Of a stretch of 64,000 nt of DNA, positions 55,492-63,393 are shown one piece after another; the first letter of the stretch is position 1; each line of letters starts with the position of its first letter. Location of the stretch: positions 3,534,001-3,598,000 of the forward strand of contig NZ_CP025546.1 of NCBI RefSeq assembly GCF_003614435.1, given 5' to 3'. The position numbers and the translations under genes are program-made. This DNA comes from Mycobacterium paragordonae (GTDB lineage Bacteria > Actinomycetota > Actinomycetes > Mycobacteriales > Mycobacteriaceae). A model generated the notes under the pieces. The model had not been told where the DNA came from and searched no databases. It worked only from the letters and a program-made list of their open reading frames with translations.

Positions 55492-56625
55492 ATGGCGGTA
55501 TCCCCGACGACCCTGTCCCATGGCATCCGAACGATCTTCCGATCGGTGGCGCTGCCGTTGCTGTCTTCGCTGGCGCTCGTCGCATGCACCGAAACAGCAC
55601 CCGCGCACACGCCCGCAGCCACCACCACAACGTCGGCGGTAAAGGCGAGCAGCAGCCAGAACGTGCTGGACACCGCGGTCAAAGCCGACGGCCCGGGTTG
55701 TTCGGCGGCGGTCGGCGTCGAGGGAAAGGTTGCCTGGACCGGGATCGCCGGACTGGCCGACATCAGCAACGGAGCGAAGATCACCGCGGAGACGGTGTTC
55801 GACATTGCCTCGGTATCCAAGCAGTTCACGGCTACCGCGGTCCTGCTGCTGGCTGCCGCGGGGAAGCTGACGATGGACGATTCGCTCGCCCAGTACCTGC
55901 CGGAGATGCCGCCGTGGGCCGCCGACGTCACTCTGGCCCAGCTGATGCATCACACCAGCGGGATCCCCGACTACGTCGGCCTGCTGCAGGAACAGGGTTT
56001 CAGCTACGCCGACCGGACCACCGAGGCACAGGCCCTGCAGGTTCTGGCCGCCGTGCCGGAGCTGGTGTTCAAACCCGGCGCCCGTTTCGAGTACTCCAAT
56101 TCCAACTACCTGCTCCTGGGTGAAACCGTGCACCGGCTGTCGGGCAAGCCACTCCCGGACTACCTGAGTGCGGAGGTATTCACGCCTTTGAGCCTGGTCA
56201 TGGTGATGGACCCGATCGCGAACATGCCTGCGAAAGCGTTGTCGTATACCGAAACTCAGGGCGGCACCAAGTATCAGCCCGCTGACTCCAAGTGGGAGCA
56301 GGTCGGCGACGGCGGCATCCAGACCACGCCGAGCCAGCTGGTTCGCTGGGCCGACAATTACCGCACGGGCAAGGTGGGCGGCCCCGGCCTCCTCGACGCG
56401 CAGCTGTCCGGAGCGGTGCAGACCGAGCCCGGCGGCGGCGATCGCTACGGCGCCGGCATCTACTCCCTCGCCAATGGCATGCTGGACCACGACGGTGCCT
56501 GGGCCGGGTTCGTCACCGCATTTCGCGTCAGCGCCGACCGGCGCACGTCGGTCGCAGTCAGCTGCAACGTCGACAAGCAGGACCCGGAAGCCCTGGCCGA
56601 CTCGCTGGGCCGCATCTGGATGTAG
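55492..56625 (+). CDS. Lipoprotein of the serine beta-lactamase/esterase family (Rv1922-like)
   Basis: This encodes 377 residues, against 371 in Rv1922. A signal peptide ends in lipobox LVAC with Cys32, so the mature protein is lipid-anchored outside the membrane. A Thr/Ser/Pro spacer follows. The class C beta-lactamase/penicillin-binding fold shows SVSK at 107-110 (nucleophile Ser107, Lys110), YSN at 201-203 and a final HDGAWAGF, taking the place of the KTG box. Likely a carboxypeptidase or esterase. In M. tuberculosis lppF (Rv1921c) lies between Rv1920 and Rv1922; here they are four bases apart. Confidence 0.9.
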   Translation: MAVSPTTLSHGIRTIFRSVALPLLSSLALVACTETAPAHTPAATTTTSAVKASSSQNVLDTAVKADGPGCSAAVGVEGKVAWTGIAGLADISNGAKITAETVFDIASVSKQFTATAVLLLAAAGKLTMDDSLAQYLPEMPPWAADVTLAQLMHHTSGIPDYVGLLQEQGFSYADRTTEAQALQVLAAVPELVFKPGARFEYSNSNYLLLGETVHRLSGKPLPDYLSAEVFTPLSLVMVMDPIANMPAKALSYTETQGGTKYQPADSKWEQVGDGGIQTTPSQLVRWADNYRTGKVGGPGLLDAQLSGAVQTEPGGGDRYGAGIYSLANGMLDHDGAWAGFVTAFRVSADRRTSVAVSCNVDKQDPEALADSLGRIWM

Positions 56626-56683
56626 CGGACGCGTACCACAAAATTGTCGATCCTGTGCGCCGGGTGGCCCTGAGGCTGCAATC

Positions 56684-57970
56684 ATGCTCGGTATGGCGAA
56701 ACCGACCATCCTCACCACCGACAATGGCCTCCCGTCCGGCGTGCAGGGAGCCTGCGATTCGCACTTCCTCAATGTCATTCGCGCGTTCGCCGGCCTCTAC
56801 CCCGGGAAGATGTTCGGAGGCGGCGGTCTGTCGGTGTTCATCGACGGCAAACCGGTCGTCGACGTGTGGACGGGTTATTCCGATCGCAAGGGCAAGGTGC
56901 CCTGGACGGAAGACACCGGTGCCATGGTGTTTTCCGCGACAAAAGGCTTGGCGGCCACCATCATTCACATGCTGGTCGATCGCGGGCTGTTGTCCTACGA
57001 TGCGCCGGTCGCCGAGTACTGGCCGGAGTTCGGCGCCAACGGGAAGTCCGAGATCACGGTCAGTGACGTGCTGAGGCATCGCGCCGGCCTGTCCCACCTC
57101 AAGGGTGTCGACAAGCACACCATCATGGATCACCTGCAGATGGAGGAGCGGCTGGCGGCTGCCCCGGTCGACCATGCCCATGGCAAGACGGCCTACCACG
57201 CCATCACCTACGGGTGGTTGCTGTCGGGTCTGGCCCGCGCCGTCACGGGGAAGGGCATGCGCGAGTTGTTCCGCGAAGAGCTTGCCCGCCCGCTGAACAC
57301 TGACGGGCTGCACCTGGGCCGGCCACCCGCCGATTCGCCCACTAAGGCGGCGCAGACGCTGTTGCCGCAATCGAAGATCCCCACACCGTTACTGGATTTC
57401 ATCGCACCCAAGGTGGCCGGCCTCTCGTTCTCCGGGCTGCTCGGTTCGATTTATTTCCCGGGCATCATGGGGATGCTGCAGGACGACATGCCGTTCCTGG
57501 ACGGTGAACTGCCGGCGGTCAACGGGGTGGTGACGGCCCGGGCGCTGGCCAAGACCTACGCGGTGCTGGCCAACGACGGGATGATCGATGACACCCGACT
57601 GCTGTCGTCGGAGGCCGTGGCCGGCATGAAGGGCAAGGCCGAGCTGTGGCCGGACCTGAATCTCGGACTGCCCTTCACCTACCACCAGGGTTACCAATCA
57701 TCGCCGTTACCAGGGTTTTTGGAGGGTTACGGCCACATCGGCCTGGGCGGGACGGTCGGCTGGGCGGATCCGGAGTCCGGCAGCTCGTTCGGCTACGTGC
57801 ACAACCGCCTGCTGACGCTGCTGCTGTTCGACGTCGGCTCGTTCGCGGGGCTGGCGCCGTTGCTGACCAGCGCGGTCGCCGCCGCGAAGAAAGACGGCCC
57901 GCTGGAGGTCCCGCACTTCGGTGCGTCGTACCAGGACACCGGCGACTACGAACCGGCCGCCGGCGAGTAA
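56684..57970 (+). CDS. lipD: LipD-like serine beta-lactamase/esterase family protein
   Basis: About 428 residues (ATG 56684, or 56693 three codons on), near the 446 of Rv1923. No signal peptide is visible, unlike the preceding paralogous-fold gene. The nucleophile motif SATK is at 84-87, and the second tyrosine motif region reads AYHAITYGWLLSGL. PLPGFLEGYGHIGLGGTVGWADPE carries the HxG-type third motif near the C terminus. These are EstB/LipL-like esterases with a beta-lactamase fold, here probably acting on lipid esters. It follows the Rv1922-like gene by 58 bases on the same strand. Confidence 0.88.
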   Translation: MLGMAKPTILTTDNGLPSGVQGACDSHFLNVIRAFAGLYPGKMFGGGGLSVFIDGKPVVDVWTGYSDRKGKVPWTEDTGAMVFSATKGLAATIIHMLVDRGLLSYDAPVAEYWPEFGANGKSEITVSDVLRHRAGLSHLKGVDKHTIMDHLQMEERLAAAPVDHAHGKTAYHAITYGWLLSGLARAVTGKGMRELFREELARPLNTDGLHLGRPPADSPTKAAQTLLPQSKIPTPLLDFIAPKVAGLSFSGLLGSIYFPGIMGMLQDDMPFLDGELPAVNGVVTARALAKTYAVLANDGMIDDTRLLSSEAVAGMKGKAELWPDLNLGLPFTYHQGYQSSPLPGFLEGYGHIGLGGTVGWADPESGSSFGYVHNRLLTLLLFDVGSFAGLAPLLTSAVAAAKKDGPLEVPHFGASYQDTGDYEPAAGE

Positions 57971-57985
57971 CCCAGCTGCCGCGGT

Positions 57986-58354
57986 CTACGCCTCGAGGCG
58001 GGTGCGGACCGTGTCGAGCCGTTGACGCAGCTCGTCTTCGCTGATGATGCCGCGGGCGAGCAGCGAGTAGGCCAAGGCGACCAACTGATTTTCCGGGAAC
58101 GGCAGACCTGCGTAACGGTTGGCCGACAGCTCGTCCTCTTCATCACGGCGTTCCTGGAACGTCAGCGCGATCCGCCCGTCGCCGTAACACGAGCGGTCGA
58201 GCACGTCACACAGCCCATCCAGGCTGGTCTTCCACGGCGGAAGCGGGTTGTCGACGCCGTACTTCGCCGCCATCACCGGCCAGGTCTGCCGATGCTCCGC
58301 GATCTCATCCAGGACAGCGAATTCACCTGCAGCCAAGGGGATTTCGTCCCGCAT
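57986..58354 (-). CDS. Small subunit or accessory protein of a nitrile hydratase/thiocyanate hydrolase-like enzyme
   Basis: This encodes 122 residues. It resembles the N-terminal helical half of nitrile hydratase beta subunits: FAVLDEIAEHRQTWPVMAAKYG, a helical middle, GLPFPENQLVALAYSLLARGIISEDELRQRL, where the last stretch is the typical G-(I/V)-(I/V)-(S/T)-x-x-E-L helix. Together with the two genes upstream it makes a three-gene unit, as in thiocyanate hydrolase and toyocamycin nitrile hydratase. It is last in the operon, three bases after the cobalt/iron-binding subunit. It may be a structural subunit or the metallochaperone-like activator. Confidence 0.65.
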   Translation of the reverse strand: MRDEIPLAAGEFAVLDEIAEHRQTWPVMAAKYGVDNPLPPWKTSLDGLCDVLDRSCYGDGRIALTFQERRDEEDELSANRYAGLPFPENQLVALAYSLLARGIISEDELRQRLDTVRTRLEA

Positions 58355-58357
58355 GGG

Positions 58358-59062
58358 TCAGGCTTCGACGGGCCGGACGGCGGGGCGTACCAGGGGAGTC
58401 ACATTGGTTGTCACCCCGGGTTTGGGTAACGCGACCCCGATCAAGCAGTCGCGGGTGATGATCTCGGCGAGTTGGTCCTCGGTCCAGCCCTCGGTGCCCG
58501 CCGGACGCATCGGCATCACCATGAACCGGTGCTTCTGGTTCGAGTCCTCCACCCGCACCTCGACGTCGTCGGGCAGTTGCAGGCCGAACTCGGAGAGCAC
58601 CTGCCGTGGCCAGCGCACAATGCGCCGCCGGTAGTTGGGGGTGCGGTACCACTCGGGGGAGTTGCCGAGAATCGGACGTGGGTAGCAGGAGCACAATGCG
58701 CAGACGATGACATGGTGCACCGTCGGGGTGTCTTCGAGGATCTTGAACGCCACGAAGTCGCTGGGTGTGCCGAAACCGGTCGGGTCCAGCCAGTCGACGC
58801 CGACCTCTCTGGCGGCCGCGACCGCGTCGGTCACCGCCAGGTCCTTGAACGCTGGGTCCAGCCACGCCTTGGCCACCAGCCGGGCCGCGGGCGTGGGGCC
58901 GATCTGTTCGGCGTACTCCGTGAAGACCCGATGGTCTTCGGCGGTGAATAGTCCTTTCTCGATGCACAATTCGCGTAGCGCGATCTCGAGCACTTCGAAG
59001 TCGGTGATCTCGTCGACCATGGGTTTGACGGTGCGCTGGTGCTCGTGGTCGTGGTCGGTCAT
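58358..59062 (-). CDS. Nitrile hydratase alpha/thiocyanate hydrolase gamma-type metal subunit
   Basis: This encodes 234 residues. The metal-binding loop VCALCSCYPRPILG holds C121, C124 and C126, whose last two cysteines are oxidised in active enzymes. Known cobalt types read CTLCSC and iron types CSLCSC; here the variable residue is Ala. HHVIVCALCSC and SPEWYRTPNYRRRIVRWPRQVL match the family before and after the loop, and EDQLAEIITRDCLIGVALP the C-terminal domain. It would hydrate a nitrile to an amide or hydrolyse thiocyanate to carbonyl sulfide and ammonia. It is the middle gene of the operon. Confidence 0.9.
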   Translation of the reverse strand: MTDHDHEHQRTVKPMVDEITDFEVLEIALRELCIEKGLFTAEDHRVFTEYAEQIGPTPAARLVAKAWLDPAFKDLAVTDAVAAAREVGVDWLDPTGFGTPSDFVAFKILEDTPTVHHVIVCALCSCYPRPILGNSPEWYRTPNYRRRIVRWPRQVLSEFGLQLPDDVEVRVEDSNQKHRFMVMPMRPAGTEGWTEDQLAEIITRDCLIGVALPKPGVTTNVTPLVRPAVRPVEA

Positions 59063-59080
59063 GATCGGATCGGGCTCCTC

Positions 59081-59920
59081 TCAACCCACGGCTTGCAGCC
59101 AGCGCTCGGGGATCTCGGTCTGCAACGTGTCGTTCGGGTGCCCGGTGTAGTTGTCCCACAGCTGCGCCTGGTTGAACCGCACGATGTAGAACCACTCGGG
59201 CTTGGCGTCCTCGCGGTCCCACGCCTCGTCTTCGGGCGCCGGGCTCTCGTAGGTGACCTCAGCGATCATCCCTTCCGCACCGCGGACGTACTCCGGTGTG
59301 CGGGTGTAGAACATCGCCGGCAACTCCCGCACCCGGACACGTTGTCCGACTTGAAACTTCGCCTCGCCCGCCTGACCGGCGAAGCGCTGCGGATCGCCGA
59401 TGCCGGCGGCCTCGATGTGATGTTTATTGCGGGGGACACTCGCGCCGTCGCCTTCGAACTTGGGCCGGGCCTCCGGGCGGCGCCCCTGCAACCCGCCCGC
59501 ATACCGCGCCTGCACTTCCGCGAGCCGGTCGGTCAATTCACCCCAGCTGATGTGCTTCTTCTCGATCAGCAGCCGGCCGACCGACCACAGCCAGCGGCTG
59601 TAGTAGGGCAGGCCCAGGTAGATGGCGCGGCCGACATCGACATTGCCCAGTCGCCGCCGCTCCTCGGAGACCCAGATGCCGCGCATGCCGAGAACCTCGC
59701 AGAGCACGTAGGTCATCAACTCCCACTGCTCTTCTTCTTTGTTCTCGTACAGGTGCGGGTAGTCAAGCTCACCGCCGACGTCGTGGCTGGTCTTCAAATA
59801 CGCCAGCCAGTGATCGTGAGTGATCTCGTCCGGGGCCGGCCACTCCGAAACCTCGGGATAGATCGTCTTGAGCCGGGAAACCAGCGCCAGCTGCGCCGCG
59901 CGCTCCGCTGCTGTGCTCAA
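59081..59920 (-). CDS. Nitrile hydratase beta-type subunit (fused thiocyanate hydrolase beta-alpha like)
   Basis: This encodes 279 residues and is first in the operon. The N-terminal part has TSHDVGGELDYPHLYENKEEEQWELMTYVLCEVLG and IEKKHISWGELTDRLAEVQARYAGGL, matching nitrile hydratase beta N termini and thiocyanate hydrolase beta. The C-terminal part (from about 190) has FQVGQRVRVRELPAMFYTRTPEYVRGAEGMIAEV, the SH3-like domain that corresponds to thiocyanate hydrolase alpha, with FYTR in place of HTR. So one chain carries what thiocyanate hydrolase divides between two. It lies 18 bases upstream of the metal subunit gene. Confidence 0.87.
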   Translation of the reverse strand: MSTAAERAAQLALVSRLKTIYPEVSEWPAPDEITHDHWLAYLKTSHDVGGELDYPHLYENKEEEQWELMTYVLCEVLGMRGIWVSEERRRLGNVDVGRAIYLGLPYYSRWLWSVGRLLIEKKHISWGELTDRLAEVQARYAGGLQGRRPEARPKFEGDGASVPRNKHHIEAAGIGDPQRFAGQAGEAKFQVGQRVRVRELPAMFYTRTPEYVRGAEGMIAEVTYESPAPEDEAWDREDAKPEWFYIVRFNQAQLWDNYTGHPNDTLQTEIPERWLQAVG

Positions 59921-60138
59921 TTGGACGCCTCCCGCATGGAGATTTCCACCTGGTCGAACGTCAAAATTACCACTTTCCGGCGAAATCGGTTAGCGGAAAA
60001 AGCCTCATCGCTCAAGCGATTTCGCGTTCACAGCACGAAAATCCGGCACACCCGGAACAGGACCTCATGCGGCCCAGGTGGCCAGGACCACACCACGGCT
60101 TGCCCGAACGGCCGCCCGGCCGTTTATAGAATGCGCGC
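59921..60138. other. Divergent intergenic region between the nitrile hydratase-like operon and fadD31
   Basis: 218 bases containing both promoters. It includes a compact set of inverted repeats at 59974-60025, given separately. The rest shows nothing recognisable. Confidence 0.6.
59974..60025. promoter_or_regulatory. Cluster of inverted repeats, likely regulator binding site
   Basis: Three overlapping symmetries: the 14-base palindrome ATCGCT-CA-AGCGAT at 60007-60020; TTTCCG at 59974-59979 facing CGGAAA at 59994-59999; and GCGAAATCG at 59980-59988 facing CGATTTCGC at 60017-60025. They lie 54-105 bases upstream of the nitrile hydratase-like operon start and 114-165 bases upstream of fadD31. 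No regulator gene is adjacent. Confidence 0.6.
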
Positions 60139-61965
60139 ATGAATCGCGGTACCGGGCCGACGCCCGCGGCACCTGATGGGCTGCTGCAGATCGAGGACTG
60201 CCTGGACGCGGACGGCAACATCGCGCTGCCCCCGGACACGACGCTGATCTCGCTGATCGACCGCAACATCACCTACGTCGGCGACACCGTCGCCTACCGC
60301 TTCCTGAACTACGGCGGCTCCGGTGAAGGGCGCGCCGACGAGATCACCTGGTCCGAGTTCGGGGTCCGATTGCGAGCCGTCGCCGCGCACGTGCAGCGGT
60401 GCGCCGGCCCCGGTGACCGGGTTGCGATCCTGGCACCCCAGAGCATCGACTGGGTGATCGGCTACTACGCGGCGATCAAGGCCGGCACCATCGCGGTGCC
60501 GTTGTTCGCTCCGGAGTTGCCCGGCCACGCTGAGCGACTGCAAACCGCGCTGCGCGACTCTCAACCGACGGTCATCCTCACGACGGCGGCAGCCGAGGAC
60601 GCCATCGAACAGTTCCTGGCCGGGCTCGCCCAGCTGGACCGCCCGCAGGTGCTGCTCATCGACGAGATTCCCGACGAGGCGGAGCGCGATTTCGCCCCCG
60701 CCCACCTGGACATGGACGCCGTCGCCTATCTGCAGTACACCTCCGGAGCGACCCGGCCACCGATCGGGGTAGAGATCACCCACCGGGCGGTCGCCACCAA
60801 CCTCACCCAGATGATCCTGTCCATCGACCTGCTGAACCGGAACACCCACGGCGTCAGCTGGTTACCCCTCTACCACGACATGGGCCTGTCGATGATCGGC
60901 TTCCCGACCGTGTACGGCGGCCACACCACACTGATGTCGCCGACGGCGTTCGTGCGTCGCCCGTTGCGCTGGATCCAGGCCTTGTCCGAGAGCTCGCGGA
61001 TCGGTCAAGTGGTCACCGCCGCACCGAACTTCGCCTACGAATGGGCGGCACAGCGCGGACTGCCGGCGCCCGGCGAGGACATCGACCTCTCCAACGTGGT
61101 GCTGATCATCGGGTCGGAGCCCGTCAGTATCGACGCGGTGGCGAATTTCAATAAAGCGTTCGCTCCCTACGCATTACCGCGCACAGCCTTCAAGCCCTCG
61201 TACGGCATCGCCGAGGCGACGCTGATGATCGCCACCATCGATCACTCCGCGGAGACGTCGGTGATCTACCTCGACCGCGAGCAACTCGGCGCGGGCCGGG
61301 CTGTTCAAGTTGCCGCCGATGCGCCCAATGCCGTCGGCCAGGTGTCCTGCGGCCAGGTGGCACGCAGCCTTTGGGCGGTGATCGTGGACCCGGAAACCGG
61401 TGCCGAGCTGCCCGACGGTCGCATCGGCGAACCTTGGTTGCAGGGCGACAACGTCGGGCGCGGTTATTGGGGGCGGCCCGAGGAGACGCGGCTGACGTTC
61501 GGCGCCAAGTTGGGTGCGACCCTCGGCAAGGGCAGCCACGCCGCCGGCGCAAAGGTCGACGGCGACTGGCTGCGGACCGGTGACCTGGCCGTCTACCTCG
61601 ACGGCGAGTTGTATGTCACCGGCCGGATGGCGGACCTGGTGACCATCGACGGCAGGAACCACTATCCCCAGGACATCGAGGCCACGGTCGCCGAAGCGTC
61701 GCCGCTGGTCCGACGGGGTTATGTGACGGCGTTCGCGGTGCCCGCCGGGTTGGTCGTCATCGCCGAGCGCGCCACGGGAACCAGCCGCGCCGACCCGCAA
61801 CCCGCGATCGACGCCATCCGCGCGGCGGTGCTCGCCCGGCACGGGTTGTCGGTGGCCGATGTGCGTTTTCTGCCGGCCGGCGCTATTCCCCGCACCACCA
61901 GCGGCAAACTGGCGCGAGTAGCCTGCCGAGCCGAATACCTCGACGGCACGCTGGGCGTGCACTAG
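60139..61965 (+). CDS. fadD31: Fatty-acyl-AMP ligase FadD31
   Basis: This encodes 608 residues, near the 620 of Rv1925. The adenylate-forming core has LQYTSGATRPPIGVEITH, a P-loop in which the usual Gly-Thr-Thr-Gly is altered, WLPLYHDMGLSMIGF, SYGIAEATLMIA and WLRTGDLAVYLDGELYVTGRMADLVTIDGRNHYPQDIE. WLPLYHDMGL and the ITIDGRNHYPQDIE-type pattern are typical of mycobacterial fatty-acyl-AMP ligases, which pass acyl adenylates to polyketide synthases or carrier proteins. No polyketide synthase gene is adjacent. The catalytic Lys lies in TTSGKLARV. Divergent from the nitrile hydratase-like operon. Confidence 0.92.
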   Translation: MNRGTGPTPAAPDGLLQIEDCLDADGNIALPPDTTLISLIDRNITYVGDTVAYRFLNYGGSGEGRADEITWSEFGVRLRAVAAHVQRCAGPGDRVAILAPQSIDWVIGYYAAIKAGTIAVPLFAPELPGHAERLQTALRDSQPTVILTTAAAEDAIEQFLAGLAQLDRPQVLLIDEIPDEAERDFAPAHLDMDAVAYLQYTSGATRPPIGVEITHRAVATNLTQMILSIDLLNRNTHGVSWLPLYHDMGLSMIGFPTVYGGHTTLMSPTAFVRRPLRWIQALSESSRIGQVVTAAPNFAYEWAAQRGLPAPGEDIDLSNVVLIIGSEPVSIDAVANFNKAFAPYALPRTAFKPSYGIAEATLMIATIDHSAETSVIYLDREQLGAGRAVQVAADAPNAVGQVSCGQVARSLWAVIVDPETGAELPDGRIGEPWLQGDNVGRGYWGRPEETRLTFGAKLGATLGKGSHAAGAKVDGDWLRTGDLAVYLDGELYVTGRMADLVTIDGRNHYPQDIEATVAEASPLVRRGYVTAFAVPAGLVVIAERATGTSRADPQPAIDAIRAAVLARHGLSVADVRFLPAGAIPRTTSGKLARVACRAEYLDGTLGVH

Positions 61966-61997
61966 TAATTGATGACAGGCCGTATTAAGTACAACTG

Positions 61998-62813
61998 ATG
62001 CGAATCGTTGTAACCGGAGGCAACAGCGGGCTGGGAAAAGCGACAGCCGCAGCCTTCGCCGCGGCGGGCCACCAGGTGACGATTGCCTGCCGGACGCTGC
62101 CCAAAGGCGAGCAGGCCGCCGCGGAGATGCCGGGCGACGTCGAAGTGCGGCACCTCGATCTGGCCGACTTGAGCAGCATCCGAGCCTTCGCGGCCTCGAT
62201 GCGATCCGTTGATGTGTTGGTCAACAACGCCGGAGTGCTGGGGCTGCCCTTGACCCGGACCGCCGACGGCTTCGAGGCGCACATAGGCACCAACTATCTG
62301 GGTCACTTCGCGTTGACCTGCTGCCTGGCCGACAAGATCACCGACCGGGTGATCTCGGTGGGCAGCGCGCTGTACGTATTGGGTCGGATCGACTTCGACG
62401 ATCTCAACTGGCGCCGCCGCAAGTACGCGATGTTTCCGGCCTATGCCCAGTCCAAGTTGGCCACCATGTTGTTCACCGACGAGCTGGCCAGGCGTGGTCT
62501 GCGTGCGTACGTGTCCGACCCGGGTATGGCGTATACCGACATCACCCGCGACAGCTCCGGCGTATTGCACTGGCTGGGAGAGCATTTACTCGAGTTCTTG
62601 GGTCAGAGCGCGCCCAACGGCGCACGGGCCACGATCGAGGCGCTGAGCACGGATCGGCCCAGCGGCACCTACCTCGCGCCGCGGTTCAACCAATGGGGAA
62701 GGCCGAAGGTCACCGTTCCAATCCGCAAAGCTCGCGATCCCGAGGTGGCCCGGAAGCTGTGGGAACTGTCAGCGGAAATGACGCAGTGCGACTGGGCCGG
62801 CCGCCGCAGTTGA
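61998..62813 (+). CDS. Short-chain dehydrogenase/reductase
   Basis: This encodes 271 residues. The nucleotide-binding motif TGGNSGLG is at 6-13, NNAG at 76-79, the catalytic Ser at about 123 (SVGSAL) and YAQSK at 149-153. ACRTLPKGEQAA after the second strand, with Arg, suggests NADP(H). Sequence style resembles retinol-dehydrogenase-like mycobacterial SDRs. It starts 32 bases after fadD31 on the same strand and could share its transcript; substrate unknown. It does not look like Rv1928c-type SDRs by position, because mpt63 and Rv1927 do not intervene. Confidence 0.9.
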   Translation: MRIVVTGGNSGLGKATAAAFAAAGHQVTIACRTLPKGEQAAAEMPGDVEVRHLDLADLSSIRAFAASMRSVDVLVNNAGVLGLPLTRTADGFEAHIGTNYLGHFALTCCLADKITDRVISVGSALYVLGRIDFDDLNWRRRKYAMFPAYAQSKLATMLFTDELARRGLRAYVSDPGMAYTDITRDSSGVLHWLGEHLLEFLGQSAPNGARATIEALSTDRPSGTYLAPRFNQWGRPKVTVPIRKARDPEVARKLWELSAEMTQCDWAGRRS

Positions 62814-62823
62814 GGTACGGGGC

Positions 62824-63324
62824 TCAGCGCCGCTCCAGGATGAACGCCTCGATGCGACGGTCACCTGCCCACTCCTGCTCTTTGGCCAGACCGGGATAGA
62901 TCGCCACGCCTCTGGACCAAATTGCTTGGCGTTCATCGGGATTCGCTAAGCGCGCGGTGGCGGTCCACTTATCTCCCTCGATCACCACCGTGGCGGCCGG
63001 GTTCGCCTTGAGGTTGTAGTACCAGCCCGGATGCTTCTCGTCGCCGTAGTTGGCGGCCACCACAGCGACACCGTCGGGATGGGGGATGCCGAGCAGGGCA
63101 ACGGTCCGGGGCTGGCCGGATTTCGCGCCGGTGGTCGTAAGGATCACCGACGGCAGGCCGGCTGCGACACCGGCAAAGCTGTACTTCCCGGCGGTGAGCT
63201 TGCTCAGTACCTGGTCCAGCCGGTGCGCCGTCGGCCGGAACAACGTCCGGCCCACCTTCGTCGCGGCGAGCCTCCGCATCGCACGATGAAAAGCACCGGC
63301 ATCGTCGAATGAGCTGACGGGCAT
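62824..63324 (-). CDS. Deazaflavin (F420)-dependent nitroreductase family protein
   Basis: This encodes 166 residues from the ATG at 63324. The split-barrel fold of the Ddn family shows RLDQVLSKLTAGKYSFAGVAAGLPSVILTTTGAKSGQPRTVALLG, where TTTGAKSGQPRTVPL-type is the cofactor-phosphate signature, and VAANYGDEKHPGWYYNLKANPAATVVIEGDKW, the usual HPGWYYNL motif. Such enzymes use reduced F420 to reduce quinones or nitroimidazoles. The open frame extends upstream to 63993 but overlaps the divergent sulfatase and has no family content there. Confidence 0.9.
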   Translation of the reverse strand: MPVSSFDDAGAFHRAMRRLAATKVGRTLFRPTAHRLDQVLSKLTAGKYSFAGVAAGLPSVILTTTGAKSGQPRTVALLGIPHPDGVAVVAANYGDEKHPGWYYNLKANPAATVVIEGDKWTATARLANPDERQAIWSRGVAIYPGLAKEQEWAGDRRIEAFILERR

Positions 63325-63393
63325 AGCCGAATTATCTCCGAACCCGGCCTGCCGCGTGAGACTATCCACGCCATCGGGCAACAAGGAGGCACA

